This document shows, one piece after another, positions 8,549-15,705 of a DNA stretch of 64,000 nucleotides. Within the stretch, counting starts at the first letter, position 1; the number at the start of each line of letters is the position of its first letter. The notes beneath the pieces were generated by a model that was not told where the DNA came from, ran no database searches, and saw nothing but the letters and a program-made list of their open reading frames with translations. Source of the stretch: Deferribacterales bacterium Deferri_01 (GTDB lineage Bacteria; Chrysiogenota; Deferribacteres; Deferribacterales; Geovibrionaceae); assembly GCA_001603805.1 (NCBI GenBank), contig LUZY01000011.1:124001-188000 (forward strand), written 5' to 3'. Both the position numbers and the translations under genes were made by a program.

Positions 8549-9379
8549 CTACAGTTTGGCAGGACCAGCCATTCCGAATCCCTGCGTGGTTCTTATGCCT
8601 ATTCCTGACTCCACAAGCAGAGAGAGGTCATCAGGGTGTCCTGAAAGCTGAAAAGTTCCTGTTATGCCGGTAAGCATCATGAGAGACTTGCCGGTCTTTT
8701 CCCTGAACTTGTCTAGGGTGTGTTTAATAACTGTTTTACGCAGTTTGATTGATTTGAAAACAATGGGCTCCTGCGGGTATTTCCCTGTCATTCCGAAAAT
8801 ACGCATAGAAGATATCTCCGCCAGCCTGTCGGAATATTCCTTTTCAGTTACTTCCAGTTCGCTGTAGCCATCCTCAACCGGTGGGATTATAGGCTTTTTC
8901 GAGTTCAGCGCTTCCAGCAGCACAGGAGAATGCGTGTGCAGGGTTACTCCGGAAGATTCAATTGTAAAGGGTTTATTGAGAAGCTTTGTGTTCTCAAGCA
9001 TGTAGGTAAGCTTTCTGCCGCCGACAAGGATTTGACCATTTCTGGAAAAGTCTATGTTTCTCTTTTTTTCAAAGCCGTTCTGTACAGCCTGAAGAAACTG
9101 CTCGTACGGACTGCTTACGTACAGAGTGATAAATTTGTTTTCCGGTATGTAGAACACTGTGTCATGCACTTCAAAGTTATTGTCGAACACGATAGATTCT
9201 TTTTTGAACCTGTCTCTGGAAAAAGCAAGATTGAACGTGAAAAACTTAAAACTTTTGTCCGTGAGTCCCATCCCCAGCGACTCATAGCCGATTTCTGCTG
9301 CGGATTTAATAACTTCGGCTATTCTGTTCCTGAAAATGACCGGTACTTCAGTTGCGGTAAGAGTAAGTTTCAAAAGCAT
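8549..9379 (-). CDS. cas6: CRISPR-associated endoribonuclease Cas6 (solitary)
   Basis: A 276-residue protein with the Cas6 layout: two ferredoxin-like halves and a C-terminal glycine-rich loop, GIGIRTTQGFGMAG at 259-272, the hallmark of RAMP RNA-binding proteins. Cas6 cuts CRISPR precursor RNA within repeats. The motif KFFTFN near residue 45 corresponds to the usual KPFTFS, but the histidine normally found shortly before it is absent (MGLTDKSF). The first His is at 72, so catalysis may be lost or may use other residues. The ATG at 9379 has AGGAG at good spacing and is preferred over an upstream TTG. No other cas gene and no repeat array is in the window, so it either acts in trans or is a remnant. 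Confidence 0.85.
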   Translation of the reverse strand: MLLKLTLTATEVPVIFRNRIAEVIKSAAEIGYESLGMGLTDKSFKFFTFNLAFSRDRFKKESIVFDNNFEVHDTVFYIPENKFITLYVSSPYEQFLQAVQNGFEKKRNIDFSRNGQILVGGRKLTYMLENTKLLNKPFTIESSGVTLHTHSPVLLEALNSKKPIIPPVEDGYSELEVTEKEYSDRLAEISSMRIFGMTGKYPQEPIVFKSIKLRKTVIKHTLDKFREKTGKSLMMLTGITGTFQLSGHPDDLSLLVESGIGIRTTQGFGMAGPAKL

Positions 9380-9433
9380 CGGGAAGTCTCCTGTCAAAAA
9401 AGAAAATTCACAATTAAGTATGTTTGCATTTTT

Positions 9434-9462
9434 ATATTAACATAAAGATAATGAAAGGACAA
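9434..9462 (-). promoter_or_regulatory. Sigma-70-type promoter for cas6
   Basis: On the minus strand TTGTCC (9457-9462) and TAATAT (9434-9439) are separated by 17 bases, about 55 bases upstream of the cas6 ATG. This suggests the gene is still transcribed on its own. Confidence 0.5.
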
Positions 9463-9833
9463 TCTTAACAGAATCTTATATTTAAAATAATATTAACGGA
9501 ATTTATGAAATGGCAATAAAAAAAATTGATAAAGGTAAAAAAAAAATCAGATCAAATTACTATTAGGTTCATGAATATGCTTTTCTATAAGTATGATAAT
9601 CCTTATTGGTTTTATTAACTGTTTTTATTACTATGTTTAAGTAAGCCTTAACGGCAATCTTTAAAGATTATTTTAATACACATCTTGTTTTTCCTGAGAA
9701 AGTTCTGCTTCATCTGTATTTGCATTTTATGTGAACAGGGAGGAATAGTTATCAGCAGAATTTATTCATAATACTGTATCCCGCTTTTTACAAGGTGTCA
9801 GGTAAAGATAAAAAATAGTTGTTAAACAAATTT

Positions 9834-9857
9834 AAGCGGCAGGTTTACGAGCCGCTT
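9834..9857. repeat. 7-bp perfect hairpin before the exonuclease gene
   Basis: AAGCGGC and GCCGCTT flank a 10-base loop, 22 bases before the exonuclease start codon. There is no T-tract, so it may be an operator or leader hairpin and not a terminator. Confidence 0.4.
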
Positions 9858-9878
9858 ATTTGGTGATATAAAATAAGA

Positions 9879-10523
9879 ATGGACGAAGCACTTATAATAT
9901 CTACACAAAACAGACTAAGCAAAGAGTACGTAGCTTCACTGGAAGCAATCAGATTTGACGGGGAAATTGTAACGGTTACGGAATCCGGACACGCTGACGA
10001 AGTATGCAGGGAGCTTGGCTGTCAAAAAGAGCTGGGATTCGATACGGAAAGCAGACCCTCATTCAGAAGAGGGGTCAGTTATCCGGTTTCTCTTGTTCAG
10101 CTTTCCACGCATGAAAAGGCATATCTGTTCCAGCTGAACGGAGGGGGGCTGCCTGAGGGGCTTATAAATATTTTTTCTGATCCTTCTATCAAAAAAATCG
10201 GTGTCGGGCTCAGGGACGATATTAAGAAGCTTAAGGAACTTGCCTCTTTTGAGGAGAAAGGCTTTGTAGACCTCGGAGATATTGCTGCGGAAAAAGGGAT
10301 AATACAGTTTGGGGCAAGGGCTCTGGCTGCCCGTTATCTCGGACGGAAAATAGTTAAGTCCGCTCAGAAAACCAACTGGGCGCGCAGAGATCTCACCGAG
10401 AAGCAGAAAAACTACGCCGCAACAGATGCATGGGTGTGCCTTATGATTTATCCTATTTTGCTGAAAGATACTAATGACTACAGAGAGTATCCCGCAGAAA
10501 CTCCGGAAGATGCAAATGGATAA
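9879..10523 (+). CDS. DEDDy 3'-5' exonuclease (RNase D / WRN-exonuclease-like)
   Basis: The 214 residues form a single 3'-5' exonuclease domain without the HRDC domains of full RNase D. The metal-binding residues can be placed: Asp55 and Glu57 in GFDTES (Exo I), the Asp113/Asp114 pair in GLRDDI (Exo II), and Tyr179 plus Asp183 in YAATDAW (Exo III, DEDDy subtype). It probably trims RNA or DNA ends in the cytoplasm. The ribosome binding site is weak. The gene overlaps the thioesterase start by a few bases, so they form one transcription unit. Confidence 0.88.
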   Translation: MDEALIISTQNRLSKEYVASLEAIRFDGEIVTVTESGHADEVCRELGCQKELGFDTESRPSFRRGVSYPVSLVQLSTHEKAYLFQLNGGGLPEGLINIFSDPSIKKIGVGLRDDIKKLKELASFEEKGFVDLGDIAAEKGIIQFGARALAARYLGRKIVKSAQKTNWARRDLTEKQKNYAATDAWVCLMIYPILLKDTNDYREYPAETPEDANG

Positions 10524-10935
10524 TCCCTTTTTTCTTCAGAAAGAAATTGAAATTCAGGGGTATGACATTGATTACGGCGGTGTGGTAAGTAATATTGTTT
10601 ACATCCGCTGGATGGATGATCTGCGTACAGCTCTTCTGAAAGATCATCATTCATTAGAACTGATGGCTAAGAACGGCTTGGCACCAGTAGTGAACAAGAC
10701 CCATGCGCACTACAAACGTCCTGCCCTGTTCGGCGACAGTCTGATAGCTGAGATCCGCATCACAATGCTGGAAAAGATAAGGTGGGAAGTTCAGGTGGAG
10801 ATAACCAAAAACGGCGGTGAAACAGTGTTTACCGCCGTTCAGTCAGGTGCTTTTGTGAACCTGAAAAATGGACGCCCTGTGCCTGTGCCCGCTGTTCTGG
10901 CGGACAAGTGGAAGGAGTATCAGACTGTACTCTGA
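10516..10935 (+). CDS. Acyl-CoA thioesterase (hotdog fold, YbgC/FadM family)
   Basis: A 139-residue 4-hydroxybenzoyl-CoA-thioesterase-like protein. The active-site region reads DIDYGGVVSNIVYIRWMDDLR, with the catalytic aspartate in the DYGG segment. It should hydrolyse acyl-CoA or acyl-ACP thioesters in the cytoplasm; the chain length preference is unknown. An ATG at 10516 has GGAAG six bases upstream and is preferred over upstream in-frame starts at 10474 and 10510. Its 3' end overlaps the converging unknown gene by 16 bases. Confidence 0.85.
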   Translation: MDNPFFLQKEIEIQGYDIDYGGVVSNIVYIRWMDDLRTALLKDHHSLELMAKNGLAPVVNKTHAHYKRPALFGDSLIAEIRITMLEKIRWEVQVEITKNGGETVFTAVQSGAFVNLKNGRPVPVPAVLADKWKEYQTVL

Positions 10936-11507
10936 ACCGCACTCCAGACAATATTTCCATCACTGTCTATGCTCATGCTGGCGTTATATTTATTTGAGTC
11001 ACTGAAAAGATACGCCCATTTCATGACTGCGGCTAACTGGTTTATTGCGTAATCTTCACTGAATTTGACATGGGTGTCCAGTGCTGCGATCAGTTCATGA
11101 TTGCCTGATATACCTCTGAAAAGGTTTTCAAATTCGGGATTATCAGAAAAAATTTCCTCTATTTCAGCTTTTGCCGGATGGCCGCCTTTAACATAAACAT
11201 GACCGTCCGATGCTGTTGCAAGCTCAAAAGGAGGATCAGATTCTATCCCTCTTTCTTTCATTATGTCCTTCAGGGTCTCTTCAAATATCTTCTCCAGAGT
11301 AGCTGTGCGTTCCTGAATGCTTTCGCCTGAAGAAGAGGGCAGGGTGTAGGGCATGCGGAGATCCCCATTCTGCATTTTTGGTTGAGATGACTGAAGCTCA
11401 TTGATAATACTTAGAAACTCCTGCTCTGCCGGGCTCTTGGCGGAGTCTGCGGCTGGCTGCAAATAGGGTTCTGTTTGTTTTTGGTTTGAGAGGTTATTGA
11501 TGAACAT
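10920..11507 (-). CDS. Uncharacterised acidic protein
   Basis: A 195-residue soluble protein with no recognised domain. Residues 15-70 are low in complexity and rich in Ser, Pro and Gln, which suggests a flexible N-terminus. The C-terminal half is predicted helical, then ends in a small strand segment (ASMSIDSDGNIVW). There is no signal peptide or membrane segment. The start at 11507 follows AAGGAAAGGA at good spacing and is preferred over the longer frame to 11555. It lies downstream of htpG in the same direction with about a 100-base gap. I cannot assign a function. Confidence 0.7.
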   Translation of the reverse strand: MFINNLSNQKQTEPYLQPAADSAKSPAEQEFLSIINELQSSQPKMQNGDLRMPYTLPSSSGESIQERTATLEKIFEETLKDIMKERGIESDPPFELATASDGHVYVKGGHPAKAEIEEIFSDNPEFENLFRGISGNHELIAALDTHVKFSEDYAINQLAAVMKWAYLFSDSNKYNASMSIDSDGNIVWSAVQSTV

Positions 11508-11611
11508 TTTTTCCTTTCCTTGCGCCGAAAAAAATATTTTATTATCTATCAGCAAAAGCTATGCTCGAAGGAATAGGAAAAAAGGGGAGCATTAAGCCCC
11601 CCTGTGTTGTT

Positions 11612-13495
11612 TTATTTCATTCCCTTGATCATCAGCTCTGCCGTTTTGCCGGCAAAAAGAGAAGGATCTTCCGGTGCCGAACCCTCAACAATGAGTGCAA
11701 GGTTGAAAAGGATATCTGAATAGTCCTTAAGAACCGAAGACTTAGAGTCTGTTTCATGAAGTTTTTTCATTTCGGTAAAGAGTGAATGTTCGGGGTTTAT
11801 TTCCAGAATCTTCTTGGATTTAGGAATAAACTGACCCATAGCCTCCATCATGCGTGCCATGTGCGGGTCTATATCATTATCATCACCCACAAGGCAGCAG
11901 ACAGTGTTTTTAAGCCTTCCGGAGAGGCGTACGTCTTTCACTTTATCCTTCAGTGCTTCTTTAATTGTATCAAGGAGCCCGCCCAGCTCTTTCTTCTGCT
12001 CTTCGGTTTTCTCTTTGCTGTCAAGATTTATGTCTCCTTTAACAGCAGAGTGAAGCTTTTTGCCTTTGTATTCTCCGAGTGATGGTATGACTATTTCATC
12101 AACTTCGTCCGTCATGAAAAGGACTTCGATGCCTTTTTCTGCAAATGATTCAAGGTAAGGAGACTTCTTCAGTTCAGCAATGTTGCCGCCTGTAATGTAG
12201 TAAATCTCTTCCTGATCAGGTTTCATGTTTTCGACATATTTTTCAAGGTCGGTGAATTCATCCCCTTCTGTTTTGTTTGAGCGGAACATCAGGAGTGATG
12301 CTATTTCCTCTTTTTTGGTGAACTCGTAGTGGAGACCTTCCTTGAGGATTTTGCCGAACTCTTTATAAAAAATGGCGTACTTGTCTGCCTCGTTCGCTTT
12401 CATCTCTTTAAGGGCATCCAGAACCTTTTTGGTGATGTTCTTTTTGATGACTTCGATCATGCGGTTGTTCTGGAGAATTTCCCTTGAAACATTCAGGGGC
12501 AGATCACTTGAGTCCGCCATGCCTTTAACAAAACGGAGATACAACGGAAGAAGCTGCTCGCAGTTTTCCATAATCTGCACTTTTTTTACATAAAGAGCCG
12601 GACCGAACTTAAAATCTTTATAGAGAATGTCAAAAGGAGCCTTGGACGGTATATACATCAGAACAGTAAATTCCGCTGTTCCTTCCGCACGGTAATGTAT
12701 TGTTTTCAGAGGATCTGTGAAGTCGTGGGAGATATGTTTGTAAAATTCGTTGTACTCCTCTTCCGTAACCTCTGATTTGTCTTTCAGCCAGATCGCCTTC
12801 ATGGAGTTGAGAGTTTCTTCTTTGACGGATGTTTCTGTTTTTCCGTCTTTTTCTTCCTCTTCTGCCACATCCATTACAACAGGATATTCGATATAGTCGG
12901 AGTATTTCTTGATTATGCTTCTGATGCGGTATTCATCAAGGTATTCTTTGCCGTCATCCTTGAGGTGGAGTGTAATTTCCGTACCTCTGGATTCCTTTTC
13001 GGCGGGTTCAACGGTGAAAGTTCCGTCAGCGGCGGATTCCCACTTCACAGCTTCTTTTTCGCCTGCTTTGCGGGTGATTACCGTAACCTTATCTGCAACC
13101 ATGAATGCTGCGTAAAAACCTACTCCGAACTGACCTATGAGTTCGGGATTGTTTTTCACCTCTTCAGATTTAAGTTTGTTGAGAAACTCCTTTGTGCCTG
13201 AATGGGCAATGGTTCCGAGAGCCTGTACTGCTTCCTCTTTTGTCATACCTATGCCGTTGTCGGATACTGTGAGGGTATTATTTTCAGCATCTGGTATCAG
13301 CTTGATTCTGAAATTTCCGTCTCCTTCGAGTATTCCGCTGTCGGTGAGGGAAATGTAGCGAAGCTTGTCAATAGCATCGGATGCGTTGGAGACAAGCTCT
13401 CTTAAAAAGATTTCCTTGTGGGAATATAATGAGTTGACCACAAGGTCGAGCAGACGGCTTACCTCCGCCTTAAACTGAACAGTTTCCTGCGCCAT
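11612..13495 (-). CDS. htpG: Molecular chaperone HtpG (Hsp90)
   Basis: A 627-residue cytoplasmic Hsp90 of normal bacterial length. The N-terminal GHKL ATPase motifs are intact: ELVSNASDAIDKLR, DNGIGM, and GQFGVGFYAAFM with the lid glycines. The middle domain carries the catalytic arginine region SREILQNN, and the C-terminal dimerisation domain follows. It folds and remodels client proteins with DnaK. GGAGGT precedes the ATG. The gene is divergent from the serine hydrolase gene, with 58 bases between the two start codons. Confidence 0.98.
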   Translation of the reverse strand: MAQETVQFKAEVSRLLDLVVNSLYSHKEIFLRELVSNASDAIDKLRYISLTDSGILEGDGNFRIKLIPDAENNTLTVSDNGIGMTKEEAVQALGTIAHSGTKEFLNKLKSEEVKNNPELIGQFGVGFYAAFMVADKVTVITRKAGEKEAVKWESAADGTFTVEPAEKESRGTEITLHLKDDGKEYLDEYRIRSIIKKYSDYIEYPVVMDVAEEEEKDGKTETSVKEETLNSMKAIWLKDKSEVTEEEYNEFYKHISHDFTDPLKTIHYRAEGTAEFTVLMYIPSKAPFDILYKDFKFGPALYVKKVQIMENCEQLLPLYLRFVKGMADSSDLPLNVSREILQNNRMIEVIKKNITKKVLDALKEMKANEADKYAIFYKEFGKILKEGLHYEFTKKEEIASLLMFRSNKTEGDEFTDLEKYVENMKPDQEEIYYITGGNIAELKKSPYLESFAEKGIEVLFMTDEVDEIVIPSLGEYKGKKLHSAVKGDINLDSKEKTEEQKKELGGLLDTIKEALKDKVKDVRLSGRLKNTVCCLVGDDNDIDPHMARMMEAMGQFIPKSKKILEINPEHSLFTEMKKLHETDSKSSVLKDYSDILFNLALIVEGSAPEDPSLFAGKTAELMIKGMK

Positions 13496-13553
13496 GCAAT
13501 CTACCTCCGTAAGTTCATTGATTATTGCAACTTACAAATATACAATATGCGTC

Positions 13554-14684
13554 ATGAAGATCAACAGTTTTGGCAGCAGAAAAAATACTCTGAACATCGC
13601 AATATTTTTCTTAATTTTTATGTTGCCTGTCAGTGTTTTTGCAGATCAGCGTATTGACAGTGTCTGTGAATCCGCAATGAAAGACGGTCTTAGTGAAGGT
13701 GTCGTTATTCTTGTCCGGCAGAATGGGAGCAACCTGTATTTTAATGCCTGCGGAACAGCGGAGAAAAAAAGCGTTTTTGACCTTGCGTCACTTACCAAGG
13801 TTTATGCTGCCACACTTGCGGTGATGCGGCTCACTGATATGGGACTGCTAGACCCGTCAGATAAAATAAGCAGTTTTTTCCCCCAGTACAGTGAAGGGGA
13901 TAAGGTAGGGGTGACAATTGAAGATCTCCTCCGCCACCGCTCCGGTCTGCCCGCTTGGGAACCTTTGTACTGCTTTGATGAGCCATCTACGCATCTGCTT
14001 AATATTCCTTTGGAGTATAAAACGGGAGCAAAGCGTGTTTACAGTGATTTAGGTTTTATGATTATCGGTCTGATTGTGGAGAAAGTCAGCGGCACAAAAC
14101 TTGAAAAGTTTGTTAAAGATGAGTTTTATAAGCCGCTGGGGCTTAAATCCACAGGTTTTTTTCCGGATTCTGTTAATGTCATGCCTACATTCTTTGGCGG
14201 TTTTGAAGCGGACATGATTGAAAATGACGCATGCCGCATTAAGCAGAAAGAAGAGGTACTCAAAGGAAAAGTCAATGACGGCAACGCCCGGATGGCTTTC
14301 GGCGGTGCGGCGGGACACGCCGGACTTTTCAGCACAGCAGAGGAGCTTGCAGTCCTCACGGAGATGCTCACAGACGGCAGGCATATTAAGCCTGAAACAC
14401 TGAAAAGATTTCTCACGAAAGATGCATCAGAGCAGGGAATGGGCTTTGCAATGACGTCAGGCTCTCTCCATGCGGATAACATCACTGAGCAAACTTTCGG
14501 GCATTTGGGGTTTACTGGAACGTCCGCAGTTTATGTACCGGAAAAGAAATTAACGGTTATTGTTCTGACAAACAGACAGATGAAAGGCATGAACGATAAA
14601 GGGCGTTACCCTGATTTAAAAGAATTCAGAAGAACTGTTTTCAGGAATGCTCTTCGTCTGGCTGATGAAAATGTGTTAAAATAG
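13554..14684 (+). CDS. Secreted serine hydrolase (beta-lactamase/PBP class C family)
   Basis: A 376-residue protein with a signal peptide (hydrophobic 13-27, cleavage after FA near 30). The class C beta-lactamase/DD-peptidase motifs are present: SLTK with Ser79 and Lys82, YSD with Tyr163 in place of YxN, and HLG near residue 312 as the third motif. Such proteins act in the periplasm as peptidases, esterases or carboxypeptidases; true beta-lactamase activity is not implied. The start is set where the signal peptide begins; a longer frame to 13494 has no signal-peptide logic. The trypsin-like gene follows 20 bases later. Confidence 0.87.
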   Translation: MKINSFGSRKNTLNIAIFFLIFMLPVSVFADQRIDSVCESAMKDGLSEGVVILVRQNGSNLYFNACGTAEKKSVFDLASLTKVYAATLAVMRLTDMGLLDPSDKISSFFPQYSEGDKVGVTIEDLLRHRSGLPAWEPLYCFDEPSTHLLNIPLEYKTGAKRVYSDLGFMIIGLIVEKVSGTKLEKFVKDEFYKPLGLKSTGFFPDSVNVMPTFFGGFEADMIENDACRIKQKEEVLKGKVNDGNARMAFGGAAGHAGLFSTAEELAVLTEMLTDGRHIKPETLKRFLTKDASEQGMGFAMTSGSLHADNITEQTFGHLGFTGTSAVYVPEKKLTVIVLTNRQMKGMNDKGRYPDLKEFRRTVFRNALRLADENVLK

Positions 14685-14704
14685 ATTTTTATGGTGAGGT
14701 CGGA

Positions 14705-15658
14705 ATGAAAAAAATTCTTATAATTCTTTTTACGGCGGTTCTTGTTCCGCTGAGTGTTCAGGCTCTGGATGCGCCTTTTATCGTTGGCGGAAACACTGCG
14801 TCACGCGGGGAATACCCCTTCATCGCTGCTTTGGCAAACAAAGGCGGGACACCTCTTTTTAACAGACAGTTCTGCGGCGGAGTTCTTATTGCTCCGGAGT
14901 GGGTAATTACTGCGGCGCACTGTGTTACGACAGAAAATCCCCCGGGTGCAGTAACTGATGATCCGGCAACTTTAGAGGTATATGTCGGAGAATATGATCT
15001 GGCTAACTCCACAGGTACACGCAGAAACATTTCAAACATATATGTCCACCCGTCCTATCTGGTTAACAGCACAACCGGCGGAGGCTCCCGGGATGTTGCT
15101 CTCCTTGAACTCAGTGAGGCTGTGGGTTCGGAGTACGCATCGGTTCTGAACACTCGTGATGCCCGATACTATGCTATTTCCGGCGATATAGCCACTGTCA
15201 TAGGATGGGGAAGCACGGACGGCGTTGTTGATGTTTATCCGGATCTGCTTCAGGAGGTTGAAATCCCCATAGTTTCAAATCAGACATGTTCAGCGGCTAT
15301 GAGCCCTTATACGATTTATGATTATGAAATTTGTGCAGGATACGCTTCCGGAGGCAAAGACTCCTGTTCAGGGGACAGCGGAGGACCTCTCCTTGTTAGC
15401 AAAAACGGAGGCTGGGTTGTTGCCGGAATCGTAAGCTGGGGAGGTGATGAATGTGCCAAAGCTGGAGAATATGGTATTTATGCCAGAGTTGCAGATAACC
15501 TTGCATGGATTGAAGGTTACACCGGTGAGCTTGATTACGGCAACAGCGCTTCATCAGGCGGCGGTGGCGGCGGATGTTCTGCTTCTGCAAACGGAAATAT
15601 ATCCCTTGTTCTGATGTTTGCAGCGCTGGCAGTCTTTATAAAAAGACGCAAAGCTTAA
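14705..15658 (+). CDS. Secreted trypsin-like serine protease with C-terminal sorting tail
   Basis: The 317 residues comprise a signal peptide (1-20), an S1 peptidase domain starting at IVGG (about 26), and a C-terminal anchor. The catalytic triad is His72 (TAAHC), Asp130 (SRDVALLEL) and Ser225 (GDSGGP). Asp219, six residues before the serine, is the position that gives trypsin its preference for Arg/Lys. The mature N-terminus follows only a few residues after the signal peptide, so it may need little activation. The tail is a six-glycine run, Cys291, a hydrophobic segment and KRRKA, matching tripartite CTERM sorting signals. It converges on a subtilase with the same tail. Confidence 0.93.
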   Translation: MKKILIILFTAVLVPLSVQALDAPFIVGGNTASRGEYPFIAALANKGGTPLFNRQFCGGVLIAPEWVITAAHCVTTENPPGAVTDDPATLEVYVGEYDLANSTGTRRNISNIYVHPSYLVNSTTGGGSRDVALLELSEAVGSEYASVLNTRDARYYAISGDIATVIGWGSTDGVVDVYPDLLQEVEIPIVSNQTCSAAMSPYTIYDYEICAGYASGGKDSCSGDSGGPLLVSKNGGWVVAGIVSWGGDECAKAGEYGIYARVADNLAWIEGYTGELDYGNSASSGGGGGGCSASANGNISLVLMFAALAVFIKRRKA

Positions 15659-15671
15659 TTATTAAAATAAA

Positions 15672-15698
15672 AATCCCCGCTTTGTTCAGGCGGGGATT
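15672..15698. terminator. Bidirectional terminator between protease genes
   Basis: A perfect 9-bp stem, AATCCCCGC / GCGGGGATT, with a 9-base loop sits between the two converging protease genes. On the minus strand it is followed by TTTTATTTT-like sequence, and on the plus strand by a short T-rich stretch. Confidence 0.8.
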
Positions 15699-15705
15699 CT
15701 GTTTT

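Larger units (their letters stand above)
9380..9878. other. AT-rich gap upstream of cas6
   Basis: About 500 bases with no credible gene. It holds a promoter for cas6 and a short hairpin near 9834-9857. I looked for regularly spaced direct repeats that would indicate a CRISPR array or leader and saw none. Homopolymer A and T runs dominate. Confidence 0.6.

Noticed and set aside
8930-9445. Long plus-strand frame opposite cas6
   Set aside because: It lies almost wholly on the antisense strand of cas6, has no ribosome binding site and no family pattern.
9380-9878. Possible CRISPR array or leader next to cas6
   Set aside because: No regularly spaced repeat of 25-40 bases is visible on either strand; only A/T runs and one 7-bp hairpin.
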